From: Mycobacterium sp. shizuoka-1 | Lineage (GTDB): Bacteria > Actinomycetota > Actinomycetes > Mycobacteriales > Mycobacteriaceae | Reading direction: 5' to 3' | NCBI RefSeq assembly: GCF_002723835.1 | Contig: NZ_BEWG01000104.1 | Coordinates: 16,126 to 80,125, forward strand | DNA length: 64,000 nucleotides | Part shown: in pieces, positions 7,911 through 16,512 of the stretch | Position numbering within the stretch: position 1 is the first letter of the stretch | Layout of the letters: every line of letters starts with the position of its first letter | Translations under genes and position numbers: made by a program | The notes under the pieces: generated by a model | Seen by the model: only the letters and a program-made list of their open reading frames with translations | Database searches by the model: none | Told to the model about the DNA's origin: nothing

Positions 7911-8879
7911 ATGCTCCGGTACCTCGGTCAGAAGATCTCCTACCTGGTGCTCACCCTCGTGGCGGTGGTGGCGACGAATTTCGTTCTCTTCCATCTGATG
8001 CCGGGAGACCCGGTGACGCACATCGCCCGCGGCCAGCACCTGGACGCCGACGCGATCGCCCGGCTGCGCAGCTACTACGGGCTCGACCAGCCCATGGCAT
8101 CCCAATTCGTCACCTATCTGCAGAACCTGGTCAAGGGTGACCTCGGGTTCTCCTACACCTATCAGTCCGCGGTGGGCCCGATCGTGGTCAAAGCCCTTGG
8201 CAACACGCTGATCCTGGTCACCATCTCCACCCTGCTGGTGATCATCCTCGGCGTGCTGATCGGGGTGTTCGCCGCGTCCCGGCGCGGATCGCGCACCGAC
8301 TCCGGACTGGTGATCGGATCGCTGGTGTTCTGGAGTCTGCCGACATTCTGGGTGGGCATGCTGCTGATCTTCGTCTTCGCCGTCTCGCTCGGCTGGTTCC
8401 CGATTGCCGGGATGTACACCGCCGACGCGATCTATCCCACGGCGTTCACTCGAATCGCCGACCTGGCACGCCATCTCGTGCTGCCCACGATCGCGATGGT
8501 GCTGGTGGACATCGCCCAATTCGTCCTGATCACCCGCAGCTCCCTGCTGGCGACCCTGTCCGAGGACTACATGACCACTGCCCGGGCCAAGGGCCTGACA
8601 CCGCGACGGGTGCTCTGGCGCCACGGGGTGCGCAATGCGCTGCTACCGGTGGTGACGGCTACCACGCTGTACGCCAGCGCCACCGTCGGCGGCACCATCC
8701 AGGTGGAGACGGTGTTCTCCTGGCCGGGGATGGGACAGCTGATCTACCTGTCGGTGATCCGGCGCGACTACCCGGTGATGGAAGCCTGCTTCCTGATCTT
8801 CGCGGTAGTGGTGGTGCTGGCCAACTTCGCCAGCGACGTGGTCTACCGGATGCTCGACCCGCGGGTGCGGCTGACATGA
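7911..8879 (+). CDS. Dpp/Opp-type ABC permease, DppB-like
   Basis: Integral membrane permease of 322 residues with six predicted helices, starting MLRYLGQKISYLVLTLVAVV. The family N-terminal motif is visible at FHLMPGDPV, and the ATPase-coupling EAA loop lies near YMTTARAKGLTPRRVLWRHG, with conserved A, R/K and G. Six bases after the binding-protein stop; overlaps the next permease by four bases (ATGA). Pairs with the DppC-like protein to form the translocation channel. Confidence 0.93.
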   Translation: MLRYLGQKISYLVLTLVAVVATNFVLFHLMPGDPVTHIARGQHLDADAIARLRSYYGLDQPMASQFVTYLQNLVKGDLGFSYTYQSAVGPIVVKALGNTLILVTISTLLVIILGVLIGVFAASRRGSRTDSGLVIGSLVFWSLPTFWVGMLLIFVFAVSLGWFPIAGMYTADAIYPTAFTRIADLARHLVLPTIAMVLVDIAQFVLITRSSLLATLSEDYMTTARAKGLTPRRVLWRHGVRNALLPVVTATTLYASATVGGTIQVETVFSWPGMGQLIYLSVIRRDYPVMEACFLIFAVVVVLANFASDVVYRMLDPRVRLT

Positions 8880-9793
8880 CCGGCCCGCTGCTCGACCCCA
8901 GCCTCGAACCCGAGGAGCCCGCCGCGGCGCACGTGCCCGGCGGTTGGCGCGGTGTGCTGCGTCAGCTCGTGGCCGACCCGATGGGCCGAACCGGCCTGCT
9001 GACCGTCGCCGCCGTCGTGCTGGTGGCGATCCTCGGCCCGCTGCTGGCGCCCTACGACCGCACCGACGTCGCCGAGTCACGTACCGGAATCCTGTTGCCG
9101 CCCAGTGGTGCCCACTGGCTGGGCACCGACGAACTCGGCCGGGACATCTTGCGTCAGGTGCTGGCCGGCACGTCGGTGTCGCTGGAGATCGGGCTGATCG
9201 CCACTCTGATCACCGTGCTGATCGGGACGCTGGTCGGCGTGCTGGCCGGTTGGTTCACCGGTTTTGTCGACGCCGTCCTGATGCGCATCACCGACTTCTT
9301 CCTGGTGCTGCCCAATTTGCCGCTGATGATCGCGCTCGGGGCGATCATCGGGCAGAGCCTGCCGATGATCGTGCTGGTCATCGCGATCACCAGCTGGCCC
9401 AGCACCGCGCGGATCGTGCGCTCCCAGGCCCTGGCGCTGCGCGAGCGTGAAGTGGTGGCCCGTGCCAAGACCGTCGGACTGTCCTCGACCCGCATCCTGT
9501 GGCGGCTGATCCTGCCCGGGGTCCTGGCGCTGGTGATCGCCAACGCGGTCCTGGTGATCGCCGGGTCGATTCTCGCCGAAGCCACGCTGTCCTTCCTCGG
9601 CCTCGGCGACCCGACCCGCACCTCGTGGGGCCAGATCCTGCACAACGCCTTCGCCGCAGGCGCGGTCGGCAACGGCTTCTGGTGGTATTTCCTGCCTCCC
9701 GGTGTCGGCATCGTCGCGGTGGTGCTCGCCTTCTCACTGGTCGGCCAGAGCCTGGAGCGCATCCTCAACCCCCGGCTGGCGGCGGTCGAATGA
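8876..9793 (+). CDS. Dpp/Opp-type ABC permease, DppC-like
   Basis: Second permease, 305 residues. It has the cytoplasmic N-terminal tail typical of DppC/OppC (about 35 residues), a first helix, and the motif HWLGTDELGRDILRQVLAG that marks this subfamily. Six membrane segments are predicted. The coupling loop is seen at REVVARAKTVGLSSTRILWR. GDPTRTSWGQILHNA near residue 245 is also characteristic of DppC-type permeases. Overlaps both neighbours by four bases. Confidence 0.93.
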   Translation: MTGPLLDPSLEPEEPAAAHVPGGWRGVLRQLVADPMGRTGLLTVAAVVLVAILGPLLAPYDRTDVAESRTGILLPPSGAHWLGTDELGRDILRQVLAGTSVSLEIGLIATLITVLIGTLVGVLAGWFTGFVDAVLMRITDFFLVLPNLPLMIALGAIIGQSLPMIVLVIAITSWPSTARIVRSQALALREREVVARAKTVGLSSTRILWRLILPGVLALVIANAVLVIAGSILAEATLSFLGLGDPTRTSWGQILHNAFAAGAVGNGFWWYFLPPGVGIVAVVLAFSLVGQSLERILNPRLAAVE

Positions 9794-10761
9794 CCCTGTT
9801 GAGCATTCGCAATCTGACCGTCACCTACGGCGCCGGGGTGCGCGCGGTCGACGGGGTCGACCTGGACATCTCGGCCGGTGAGGTGGTCGGGCTGGCCGGG
9901 GAATCCGGCTGTGGCAAAAGCACGTTGGCGCTCGCGGTGGCGCGGCTGCTGCCGCGCGGCGCCGTTGCGACCGCAGACGAGCTGAGCTTTGCGGGAACCG
10001 ATCTGCGCAGCGTCGCCGAAGCTGAACTCCGCGCCGTGCGGTGGCGGCGGCTGTCGCTGGTGTTCCAGGGCGCGATGAACGGATTCAACCCGGTGATGAC
10101 GGTGGGGGATCAGATCGGGGAGGCCATCCGCGCGCACGAGCCGGGCACCGACCGCAAGGCCGTGCGGCTGCGCGTGGGTGAGCTGCTGACCCAGGTCGGC
10201 ATCCCCGCCGGCCGGGCCGCCGACTACCCGCACCAGCTCTCCGGCGGGATGAAGCAGCGCGCGATGATCGCGATGGCGCTGGCGTGCCGCCCCGATCTGG
10301 TGATCGCCGACGAGCCCACCACGGCACTCGACGTCATGACCCAGGCGCAGATCCTCGAGCTGATCCGCGGCCTGGCCGACGAACTGGGCTTGGCGATGCT
10401 GATCATCTCCCACGACCTGACCGTGCTCGCCGAACTGTGCGACCGGGTCGCGGTGATGTACGCCGGGCGGATCGCCGAGCGTGGGCCGGCCGACCAGATC
10501 CTGAACTCCGGTACCACACCCGCGCATCCCTACACCCGCCGGTTGCTGGACTGCTACCCGCGGCTGGCTGCCGGGCAGGCATCGATCAGCGGGATCCCGG
10601 GCAGCCCACCCGATCTCGCCCACCCGCCGGCCGGGTGCCGGTTCCACGACCGCTGCGCCGAGCGGCTGGCCCGCTGCGCGACCGACGATCCGCCGCTGCG
10701 GCCGGTGCCCGGTGGCGTCGACCATGTCGCGGCATGCCATCTGGTGGGGGTGTCCGCATGA
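9790..10761 (+). CDS. ABC importer ATPase, DppD-like
   Basis: Nucleotide-binding subunit of 323 residues beginning MTLLSIRNLTVTYGAGVRAV. Walker A is GLAGESGCGKSTLALAVARL, the signature motif is HQLSGGMKQRAMIAMAL, Walker B is PDLVIADEPTTALDVMTQAQ, and the switch His follows in IISHDLTVL. The C-terminal oligopeptide/dipeptide extension with clustered Cys (GCRFHDRCAERLARC) is present, as is usual for DppD/OppD. The ATG at 9790 overlaps the previous stop by four bases; a longer in-frame extension upstream runs antisense-like through the permease and was rejected. Confidence 0.93.
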   Translation: MTLLSIRNLTVTYGAGVRAVDGVDLDISAGEVVGLAGESGCGKSTLALAVARLLPRGAVATADELSFAGTDLRSVAEAELRAVRWRRLSLVFQGAMNGFNPVMTVGDQIGEAIRAHEPGTDRKAVRLRVGELLTQVGIPAGRAADYPHQLSGGMKQRAMIAMALACRPDLVIADEPTTALDVMTQAQILELIRGLADELGLAMLIISHDLTVLAELCDRVAVMYAGRIAERGPADQILNSGTTPAHPYTRRLLDCYPRLAAGQASISGIPGSPPDLAHPPAGCRFHDRCAERLARCATDDPPLRPVPGGVDHVAACHLVGVSA

Positions 10762-11780
10762 CCAAGCCGGTGGTCGCCGAGGTGCGCGACCTGCACGTGC
10801 ACTTCCCGGTGCGGCACGGCCGACGACGGCTGATCGCACGTGCCGTCGACGGCGTCGACCTGTGCGTCCACGAGGGCGAGATCGTGGCGCTGGTCGGTGA
10901 ATCGGGTTGCGGCAAGACCACAGTCGCGCGCACGATCATGCGGCTGGTCGAGGCCAGCTCGGGATCGGTATCGGTGGGCGGGGTCGACATCACCCATGCC
11001 CGCGGCGCCACGCTGCGCCGGCAGCGCCGGGATTTCCAGATGATCTTCCAGGATCCCTTCGAGAGCCTGCCCAGCGACGCCACCGCGCTCGGCGTCGTCA
11101 GCGAGGGCCTTGCCATCCACCGCGGCGACCTGGATGCGGCGGCCCGGCGCCGGGTGGCGTTGTCCGCGCTCGAGATGTGCGGGTTGACCCCGGCGGCGGC
11201 GATCGCGCAGCGACGTATCTTCGCGCTCTCCGGCGGTCAGCGCCAGCGGGTGGCGATTGCGGCCGCGCTCGCGCTGGAGCCCCGGCTGCTGGTGGCCGAC
11301 GAACCGGTCTCCATGCTCGACGTGTCGCTGCGCGCCGGGGTCATCAGGGTGTTGCTCGACATGCGCGAACGCCTCGGCGTGGCAATCCTTTTCATCACCC
11401 ACGACCTGGCTCTGGCCGGCGTGTTCGCCGACCGGGTGGCGGTCCTCTACCTGGGCCGGGTGGTCGAGCAAGGTCCCGCCGCCGAGGTGATCGGCACGCC
11501 CCGGCACCCGTACACCCGCGCGCTGGTCGGCGTCATGCCGAAGGCCGGTGAGGGCAGGCGGGCGGCGCGCACGCTGCTGACCGGCGAGCCGCCGAACGCC
11601 ACCTCCACCGCGCCAGGTTGCAGCTTCGCCCCGCGGTGTCCGCTCTACCGGCAGCTGGGTCAGCCCGAACGCTGCCGCACCGAGCAGCCCATCCTGGCCG
11701 CCGCCACCCCGGACCACGCTGTGGCATGCCATTTCTCGGACCTCGAAGAATCACCAACACCGAAGGAGAACACCACATGA
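10758..11780 (+). CDS. ABC importer ATPase, DppF-like
   Basis: Second ATPase, 340 residues, starting MTKPVVAEVRDLHVHFPVRH. Walker A ALVGESGCGKTTVARTIMRL, signature FALSGGQRQRVAIAAALALE, Walker B PRLLVADEPVSMLDVSLRAG. The C-terminal Opp/Dpp domain has the Cys cluster GCSFAPRCPLYRQLGQPERC. One oddity: after the Q-loop (FQMIFQDPFESL) the usual N-P segment of DppF proteins is replaced by LPSDATALG. Overlaps both neighbours by four bases. Confidence 0.92.
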   Translation: MTKPVVAEVRDLHVHFPVRHGRRRLIARAVDGVDLCVHEGEIVALVGESGCGKTTVARTIMRLVEASSGSVSVGGVDITHARGATLRRQRRDFQMIFQDPFESLPSDATALGVVSEGLAIHRGDLDAAARRRVALSALEMCGLTPAAAIAQRRIFALSGGQRQRVAIAAALALEPRLLVADEPVSMLDVSLRAGVIRVLLDMRERLGVAILFITHDLALAGVFADRVAVLYLGRVVEQGPAAEVIGTPRHPYTRALVGVMPKAGEGRRAARTLLTGEPPNATSTAPGCSFAPRCPLYRQLGQPERCRTEQPILAAATPDHAVACHFSDLEESPTPKENTT

Positions 11781-12961
11781 CCGTCACTCGTGACGAAGCG
11801 ATCGAGCTGCTCGAGGCGATGGTTCGAATCGACTCCGTGACGCCCTGGCTGATCCCGGGCGGGGCCGGAGAGGGTGACGTCGCCCGGTTCATGTGCGACT
11901 GGCTGGCCGATCTGGGCCTGGACGCGACGCTGGAGGAGGTCGAACCCGGCCGGCCCAACGTGCTGGCCTGGCTGCGGGGCAGCGCACCCGGCCCGACGAT
12001 CTGCCTGTCCGCCCACAGCGACACCGTCGGCTACGCGAACTGGGCCGACACCGCCCTGCAGCCGGTGATCGAGGGCGACCGGATGATCGGCCTCGGGGTG
12101 GCCGACGACAAGGGCGGCTGCGCCGCGGCGATGCTTGCGGTGCGCGAATTGGTGCGCTCGGGAACGGAATTGGCCGGCAACGTGCTGGTGGCGCTGGTGA
12201 TCGACGAGGAGGGCATCAGCATCGGCACCGAGCATCTGGTGGCCCACCATGCCGGCGAGATCGACCTCGCCATCAACCTCGAACCCGACGGTTCGCACAC
12301 CATCTACGGCGAACACCAGGGATTCGGCTGGATCGACATCGTCGTGCACGGGGAGCCGGCCCACGGGTCGGCACCCGACAAGGGCGTGGACGCGATCGTG
12401 CACATGGCCGAGGTGGTGACCCGTCTGCACCAGCTCGACGAGACCCGCTGGAAGCCGAACCCCGATCCCAAGAACGGCCGCACCGTGTTCCACACCGGGA
12501 CCATCAGCGGTGGCACCGACTACGCCACCTACCCCAACCAGGCGGTGCTGGGCATCGAGATCGGCACCCAGCCCGGTGAGACCCTGGCCGACCGGGTCGC
12601 CGAGATCGAGGCGATCTTCGCCGATGTCAAGCAGTCCGAGCCGCGCTTCCGCGGCGAGGTTGTCGTCCGCCTGGACCGCGATCCCTTCACCGGCGAGGGC
12701 AACGAGGCGCTGCTGAGCGCACTGGGTGACGCGACGGAAGCGGTCAACGGCGTGCGCTCACCGGTGACCGGCCTCAACGCCTGGACCGACGCCGCCCTGT
12801 TCCAGAGTGCCGGCATCCCCACCGTGCTGTTCGGTCCCGAGGGCGGCAACTATCACGCCGCCCAGGAGTGGGTCTCCATCCCGGACATGATCGCCACCAC
12901 CGAAATCCTCCACCGCACACTGGTGACCCTGCTGGGCACCTCCGTCTCCGCTCCTCAGTGA
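11777..12961 (+). CDS. M20 family metallohydrolase (ArgE/DapE/ACY1-like)
   Basis: Zinc-dependent amidohydrolase or peptidase of 394 residues. Metal-site motifs are in family order: CLSAHSDTVG (first His, then Asp), LGVADDKGGCAAAM (bridging Asp), LVIDEEGISIGTEH (catalytic Glu pair), NLEPDGSHT, and GPEGGNYHAAQEWV near the C terminus (last His). A dimerisation domain starts around GFGWIDIVVHGEPAHGSAPD. Members cleave N-acyl amino acids, N-succinyl-DAP, carboxypeptidase substrates or other amides, so the substrate is not fixed by sequence. As the first enzyme gene after the importer, it probably hydrolyses the imported compound in the cytoplasm (inference). ATGA overlap with the DppF-like gene. 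Confidence 0.88.
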   Translation: MTVTRDEAIELLEAMVRIDSVTPWLIPGGAGEGDVARFMCDWLADLGLDATLEEVEPGRPNVLAWLRGSAPGPTICLSAHSDTVGYANWADTALQPVIEGDRMIGLGVADDKGGCAAAMLAVRELVRSGTELAGNVLVALVIDEEGISIGTEHLVAHHAGEIDLAINLEPDGSHTIYGEHQGFGWIDIVVHGEPAHGSAPDKGVDAIVHMAEVVTRLHQLDETRWKPNPDPKNGRTVFHTGTISGGTDYATYPNQAVLGIEIGTQPGETLADRVAEIEAIFADVKQSEPRFRGEVVVRLDRDPFTGEGNEALLSALGDATEAVNGVRSPVTGLNAWTDAALFQSAGIPTVLFGPEGGNYHAAQEWVSIPDMIATTEILHRTLVTLLGTSVSAPQ

Positions 12962-12962
12962 C

Positions 12963-14357
12963 ATGACAACGACTGCAACGAAAGAGAATCCGATGTCGTT
13001 CGCCGACGCGTACGCCGCCCGCACAGCCACCACCTCGACCATGTACGAACGGGCCAAGCGCACGATCCCCGGTGGGGCGGGCTCGACGGCCCGGCTGCCG
13101 CGCAACGGGTGGCGGCCCTATCCGATCTTCATGGCGCAGGGCAGCGGATCGCGGCTGACCGATGTGGACGGCAACACCTACATCGACTATCTGCTGGGGC
13201 TGGGCCCGATGATCCTGGGCCACCGCCATCCCGTGGTGACCAACGCGGTCACCGAGGCAGTGCGCGATCTGGGCACCTGCTTCGGGCTGCCCTACGAGCT
13301 GGAGATCGAGGCCGCCGAGAAGGTGGTGGCGGCCGTGCCCGGGATCGAGCAGGTGCGCTTCACCAACTCCGGATCCGAAGCGGTGGGCACGGCGGTCCGG
13401 CTGGCCCGGGCGACCACCGGCCGGCGCATCGTGGTCCGGTTCGAGGGGCACTACCACGGCTGGCAGGACACCGTGTACTGGTCCAACCACGTCGACCCGG
13501 AGCTGGCCGGGCCCGCCGACCATCCCCGGCCGGTCGCGATGGGGCCGGGGGTGCCCGCCGAACTGGAGGACACCCTGGTGGTGCTGACCTGGAACGACCC
13601 GGACAGCTTCGTCGACCTGATGAACCGGCGTGGTGACGAGATCGCCGCCGTGCTCACCGAACCCGCGGTGTTCAACACCGGGTGCATCCTGCCTGAACCC
13701 GGGTATCTGGAACTGCTGCGCAGCGAGACCCGCAAGCATGGCGCCCTGCTGATCTTCGACGAGGTGATCACCGGTTTCCGGTTCGCCCGCGGCGGGGCCC
13801 AGGAATGGTTCGGCGTCACACCGGATCTCACGACGCTGGCCAAGGGGCTCGGTGGCGGGTTCCCGGTCGCCGCGGTCGGCGGCTCCACGGAGGCCATGCA
13901 CCTGGTGGCCGAGGGCCGCTATTCGCACTCGGGTACCTACAACGCCAATGTGGTTCAGTGCGCGGCAGTTTCGGCCACGATGGACCTGCTGGCCGAACCG
14001 GGCCTCTATGAGCGGCAGCGGGCGCTCGGCCACCGGCTGGCCGCAGGTCTCGGCGAGCTCGCCGCCGAGCGCGGTCTGGACGCCTACTGTGAGGGTCTGG
14101 GCACGGTGTTCCAGCTGTGGTTCGCCGACGGCCCGATCCACAACTGGCGCGACGCGGTGGCCCGGGCCGACGAGGCCCTGTTCACCCGGTGGTACGAGGA
14201 GATGGTGATTCGCGGGGTGCTGTTCCATCCGCTGCAGTTCGAGAACCTGTTCGTGTCGCTGGTCCACGACGACCGCGACATCGACGAGACACTGCAGGCC
14301 GCCGCCGACGCGCTCACCGTCGTCGCCCGCAGCCGCACACCGGCGTCGCGGTCGTGA
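12963..14357 (+). CDS. Class III PLP aminotransferase (glutamate-1-semialdehyde aminomutase-like)
   Basis: A 464-residue fold-type I PLP enzyme. It starts like GSA aminomutases (MYERAKRTIPGGAGSTARLP). Key elements: DVDGNTYIDYLLGLGPMILG, the phosphate loop FTNSGSEAVGTAVRLARATT, HYHGWQD, the PLP-ring Asp in LLIFDEVITGFRFARGG, and the Schiff-base Lys in LTTLAKGLGGGFPVAAVGG. True hemL belongs to the heme pathway and its neighbours; the catabolic operon context suggests an omega-type transaminase acting on an amine or amino sugar (inference). An internal ATG at 12993 (MSFADAY) is an alternative start. One base separates it from the M20 gene; it overlaps the kinase by four bases. Confidence 0.85.
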   Translation: MTTTATKENPMSFADAYAARTATTSTMYERAKRTIPGGAGSTARLPRNGWRPYPIFMAQGSGSRLTDVDGNTYIDYLLGLGPMILGHRHPVVTNAVTEAVRDLGTCFGLPYELEIEAAEKVVAAVPGIEQVRFTNSGSEAVGTAVRLARATTGRRIVVRFEGHYHGWQDTVYWSNHVDPELAGPADHPRPVAMGPGVPAELEDTLVVLTWNDPDSFVDLMNRRGDEIAAVLTEPAVFNTGCILPEPGYLELLRSETRKHGALLIFDEVITGFRFARGGAQEWFGVTPDLTTLAKGLGGGFPVAAVGGSTEAMHLVAEGRYSHSGTYNANVVQCAAVSATMDLLAEPGLYERQRALGHRLAAGLGELAAERGLDAYCEGLGTVFQLWFADGPIHNWRDAVARADEALFTRWYEEMVIRGVLFHPLQFENLFVSLVHDDRDIDETLQAAADALTVVARSRTPASRS

Positions 14358-15787
14358 CCGACGGGCCCGTCATCCTCGGAGTCGACCTCGGCACCTCGGC
14401 TGTCAAGGTCGTCGCGGTCGGTGACGACGGTGCCGTCGTCGCCGCCGCCCGCTGCGGCTACCCGACCCATCGGCCGGAAGCGCAAGCGGCAGAGCAGGAT
14501 CCGCAGGACTGGTGGCGCGCCGTGCGGACCGCCGGAGAGCGGATCGCCGCGGCGGTGGACCCGCGGCGCTGGCGCGGTATCGGCCTGAGCGGGATGCTGC
14601 CGACGCTGGTCGAACTCGACGCGGACGGTTCACCGACCGGGCCGGCGATCACCTGGGAGGACGCCCGCGCCGAGGAGCAGGCGACCGATCTGCGCGACGA
14701 GTTCGGCGATGCCGCGCTCTACCGGATCACCGGGCAGCGGGTCGACGGGCGCTACCTGGCACCCATGCATGCCCGGCTGCGCAAGCTGGGGCGCGCCGGT
14801 GCCGGCCTCGCCGGCGCCAAGGACGCCTTGTTCGGCGAGCTCACCGGGCAGTTGCTCACCGATCCGAGCACGGCGGCGGGCAGCGCGGCCTACGACATCG
14901 AGCAGGGCAGCTGGAACGCCGACATCGCTGCGGCAGCAGGGATCTGCGGGCTGCCCGAGGTGGCGCCGGCCAGGACGGCCCTGCCGTTGCGGCCGGCCTG
15001 GGCGCAGCGTTGGGCAGTGCCCGGCGAGCTGCCGGTGGTCCTCGGTGCGGCCGACTCGGTGCTCGGCGCCGTCGGGGTCGGCGCGGTCGACCACGGCGAT
15101 GTCGGGGTCATCGCGGGCACCAGCGCGATCGTGCTCGGCATCTCCGATCAGCCGACCCGCGACCCGGCGCAGCGCTACCTCGTCACTCCGCTGGCCGGCC
15201 CGGGCTGGGGCCTCGAAATGGATCTGCTGGCAATGGGTTCGGCGTTCGACGCGGTCGCCGCACTGTTCGGCCTGGACGGTCCGGCCGCGCTGCTCGACGC
15301 CGCCGGCGCCGTCCCGGCCGAGCAGGCGCCGCTGTTCCTGCCCTACCTGACACCCGGTGAGCAGGGCGCCCTGTGGGATCCGAGTCTGACCGGCACCCTG
15401 CAGGGCCTGCACCTGGGGATGGGCGTCGGGCACATCGGCCGGGCGTTGTTGACCGGGATCGTGGTCGAACTGCGGCGCTGTATCGACGTGCTGGCGGCGA
15501 CCACGGGACACGCGGGTCCGGTCCGGTTGGGCGGGGGCAGCGCGGTCAGCCCACTGATGTGGCGCGACCTCGCCGACGCCACCGGCCGGGAGGTATGGGT
15601 CGACCTGTCGCTGACCGACCATTCGGCGATCGGCGCGGCGCTGTTCGCCGCCGAGGCGCTCGGCACGTCGGTCGAGCGCAGCGGGCGGCCCACCGTGGTC
15701 AGGCCGCGCCCGGAGTACCACGACTGGTGGACCGAGTGCCTGGCCCGCCACGACGCGGCGCGGCTGCGCGAGCGGGGTGCGCTATGA
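14354..15787 (+). CDS. FGGY-family carbohydrate kinase
   Basis: A sugar or polyol kinase of 477 residues with a GTG start overlapping the previous stop (GTGA). The N-terminal ATPase fold opens with VILGVDLGTSAVKVVAVGDD. The second domain has VLGAADSVLGAVGVGAVDHG, with the conserved Asp that acts as catalytic base in the family, and an adenosine-binding motif RLGGGSAVSPLMWRDLADAT. Overall similarity is to xylulokinases. The substrate loop, usually S-G-Q-M-H-G in xylulokinases, reads IGLSGMLPTLVELDADG here, so the sugar is probably not xylulose. In context it would phosphorylate a sugar or amino sugar released in the cell. Confidence 0.85.
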   Translation: MTDGPVILGVDLGTSAVKVVAVGDDGAVVAAARCGYPTHRPEAQAAEQDPQDWWRAVRTAGERIAAAVDPRRWRGIGLSGMLPTLVELDADGSPTGPAITWEDARAEEQATDLRDEFGDAALYRITGQRVDGRYLAPMHARLRKLGRAGAGLAGAKDALFGELTGQLLTDPSTAAGSAAYDIEQGSWNADIAAAAGICGLPEVAPARTALPLRPAWAQRWAVPGELPVVLGAADSVLGAVGVGAVDHGDVGVIAGTSAIVLGISDQPTRDPAQRYLVTPLAGPGWGLEMDLLAMGSAFDAVAALFGLDGPAALLDAAGAVPAEQAPLFLPYLTPGEQGALWDPSLTGTLQGLHLGMGVGHIGRALLTGIVVELRRCIDVLAATTGHAGPVRLGGGSAVSPLMWRDLADATGREVWVDLSLTDHSAIGAALFAAEALGTSVERSGRPTVVRPRPEYHDWWTECLARHDAARLRERGAL

Positions 15788-16512
15788 ACCTCACCGTCGT
15801 CGACGACGAGGTGTTCGCCGCCGCGGCCGCCGACGCACTGCTGGGGTTGCTGCCGACCGGCGCCCCGCGGTTGGGCGTCGCCACAGGCGGCACCCCGCAG
15901 CGGCTGTACGCCGAGTTGGCCCGCCGCAGTGCCGCGGGGGAGATCGACCTGTCCGGCGCGTTCGTCGTCGCCCTCGACGAGTACGTGGGCCTGGCCGCCG
16001 ACGACCCGCACAGCTACGCCGCCTACGTGCGGGATCGGGTCGCCGAGCCGTTGGGCATCCCGTCGGGCAATGTGTTCGTGCCACAGGGGGACAGCGACGA
16101 TCCGGCGGCGGCCGCCGCGGAGTTCGAGGCCCGTATCGCCGAGATCGGCGGCGTCGACGTCCAGATCGCCGGCATCGGGTCCAACGGCCACCTGGCCTTC
16201 AACGAGCCGGGCTCACCGCCGGATTCGACGACCCGGGTGGTGGAGCTGTCGCAGCGCACCCGCCAGGACAACGCCCGATTCTTCTCGGGGCAGGTGGCTG
16301 CCGTCCCGCGCCGCGCGATCACCCAGGGCCTGGCGACGATCGGCCGGGCCCGCTCGATCCTGCTGCTGGCGTCGGGACCGGAGAAGGCCTGCGCACTGGC
16401 CGCCGCGGTGGACGGGCCGGTCGGCACCGACGTGCCGGCGTCCCTCCTGCAGCGCCATCGCGACGTCACGGTGATCGCGGACCGGGCTGCGTGCAGCAAG
16501 ATGTCCCGATGA
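15784..16512 (+). CDS. Glucosamine-6-phosphate deaminase family protein (NagB-like)
   Basis: The family converts glucosamine 6-phosphate to fructose 6-phosphate and ammonia. The 242 residues carry the phosphate loop GVATGGTPQRLYAEL, the catalytic Asp in VALDEYVGLAADDPHSY, and the ring-opening segment IAGIGSNGHLAFNEPGS with His and Glu. The position that is Asp in the E. coli enzyme is Asn here (SNGH); Asn also occurs in active NagB proteins of other bacteria, so this is not evidence of inactivity. The Lys and Arg of the substrate phosphate site appear conserved around LASGPEKACALAAAV. This gene is the strongest sign that the pathway handles an amino sugar phosphate. ATGA overlaps on both sides. 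Confidence 0.88.
   Translation: MNLTVVDDEVFAAAAADALLGLLPTGAPRLGVATGGTPQRLYAELARRSAAGEIDLSGAFVVALDEYVGLAADDPHSYAAYVRDRVAEPLGIPSGNVFVPQGDSDDPAAAAAEFEARIAEIGGVDVQIAGIGSNGHLAFNEPGSPPDSTTRVVELSQRTRQDNARFFSGQVAAVPRRAITQGLATIGRARSILLLASGPEKACALAAAVDGPVGTDVPASLLQRHRDVTVIADRAACSKMSR

Noticed and set aside
6267..8624. Minus-strand open frame of 785 codons opposite the binding protein and permease
   Set aside because: High-GC antisense shadow: composition is His/Gly/Arg/Gln/Val-rich, no domain is recognisable, and the plus-strand genes carry clear transporter motifs.
12963..14357. hemL (true glutamate-1-semialdehyde aminomutase)
   Set aside because: The fold fits, but the gene lies inside a catabolic operon with no heme-pathway neighbours; the broader class III label is safer.
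15784..16512. NagB-like protein as catalytically dead because of Asp to Asn in the SNGH motif
   Set aside because: Asn is found at this position in functional NagB enzymes of other bacteria, and the other catalytic residues are present.
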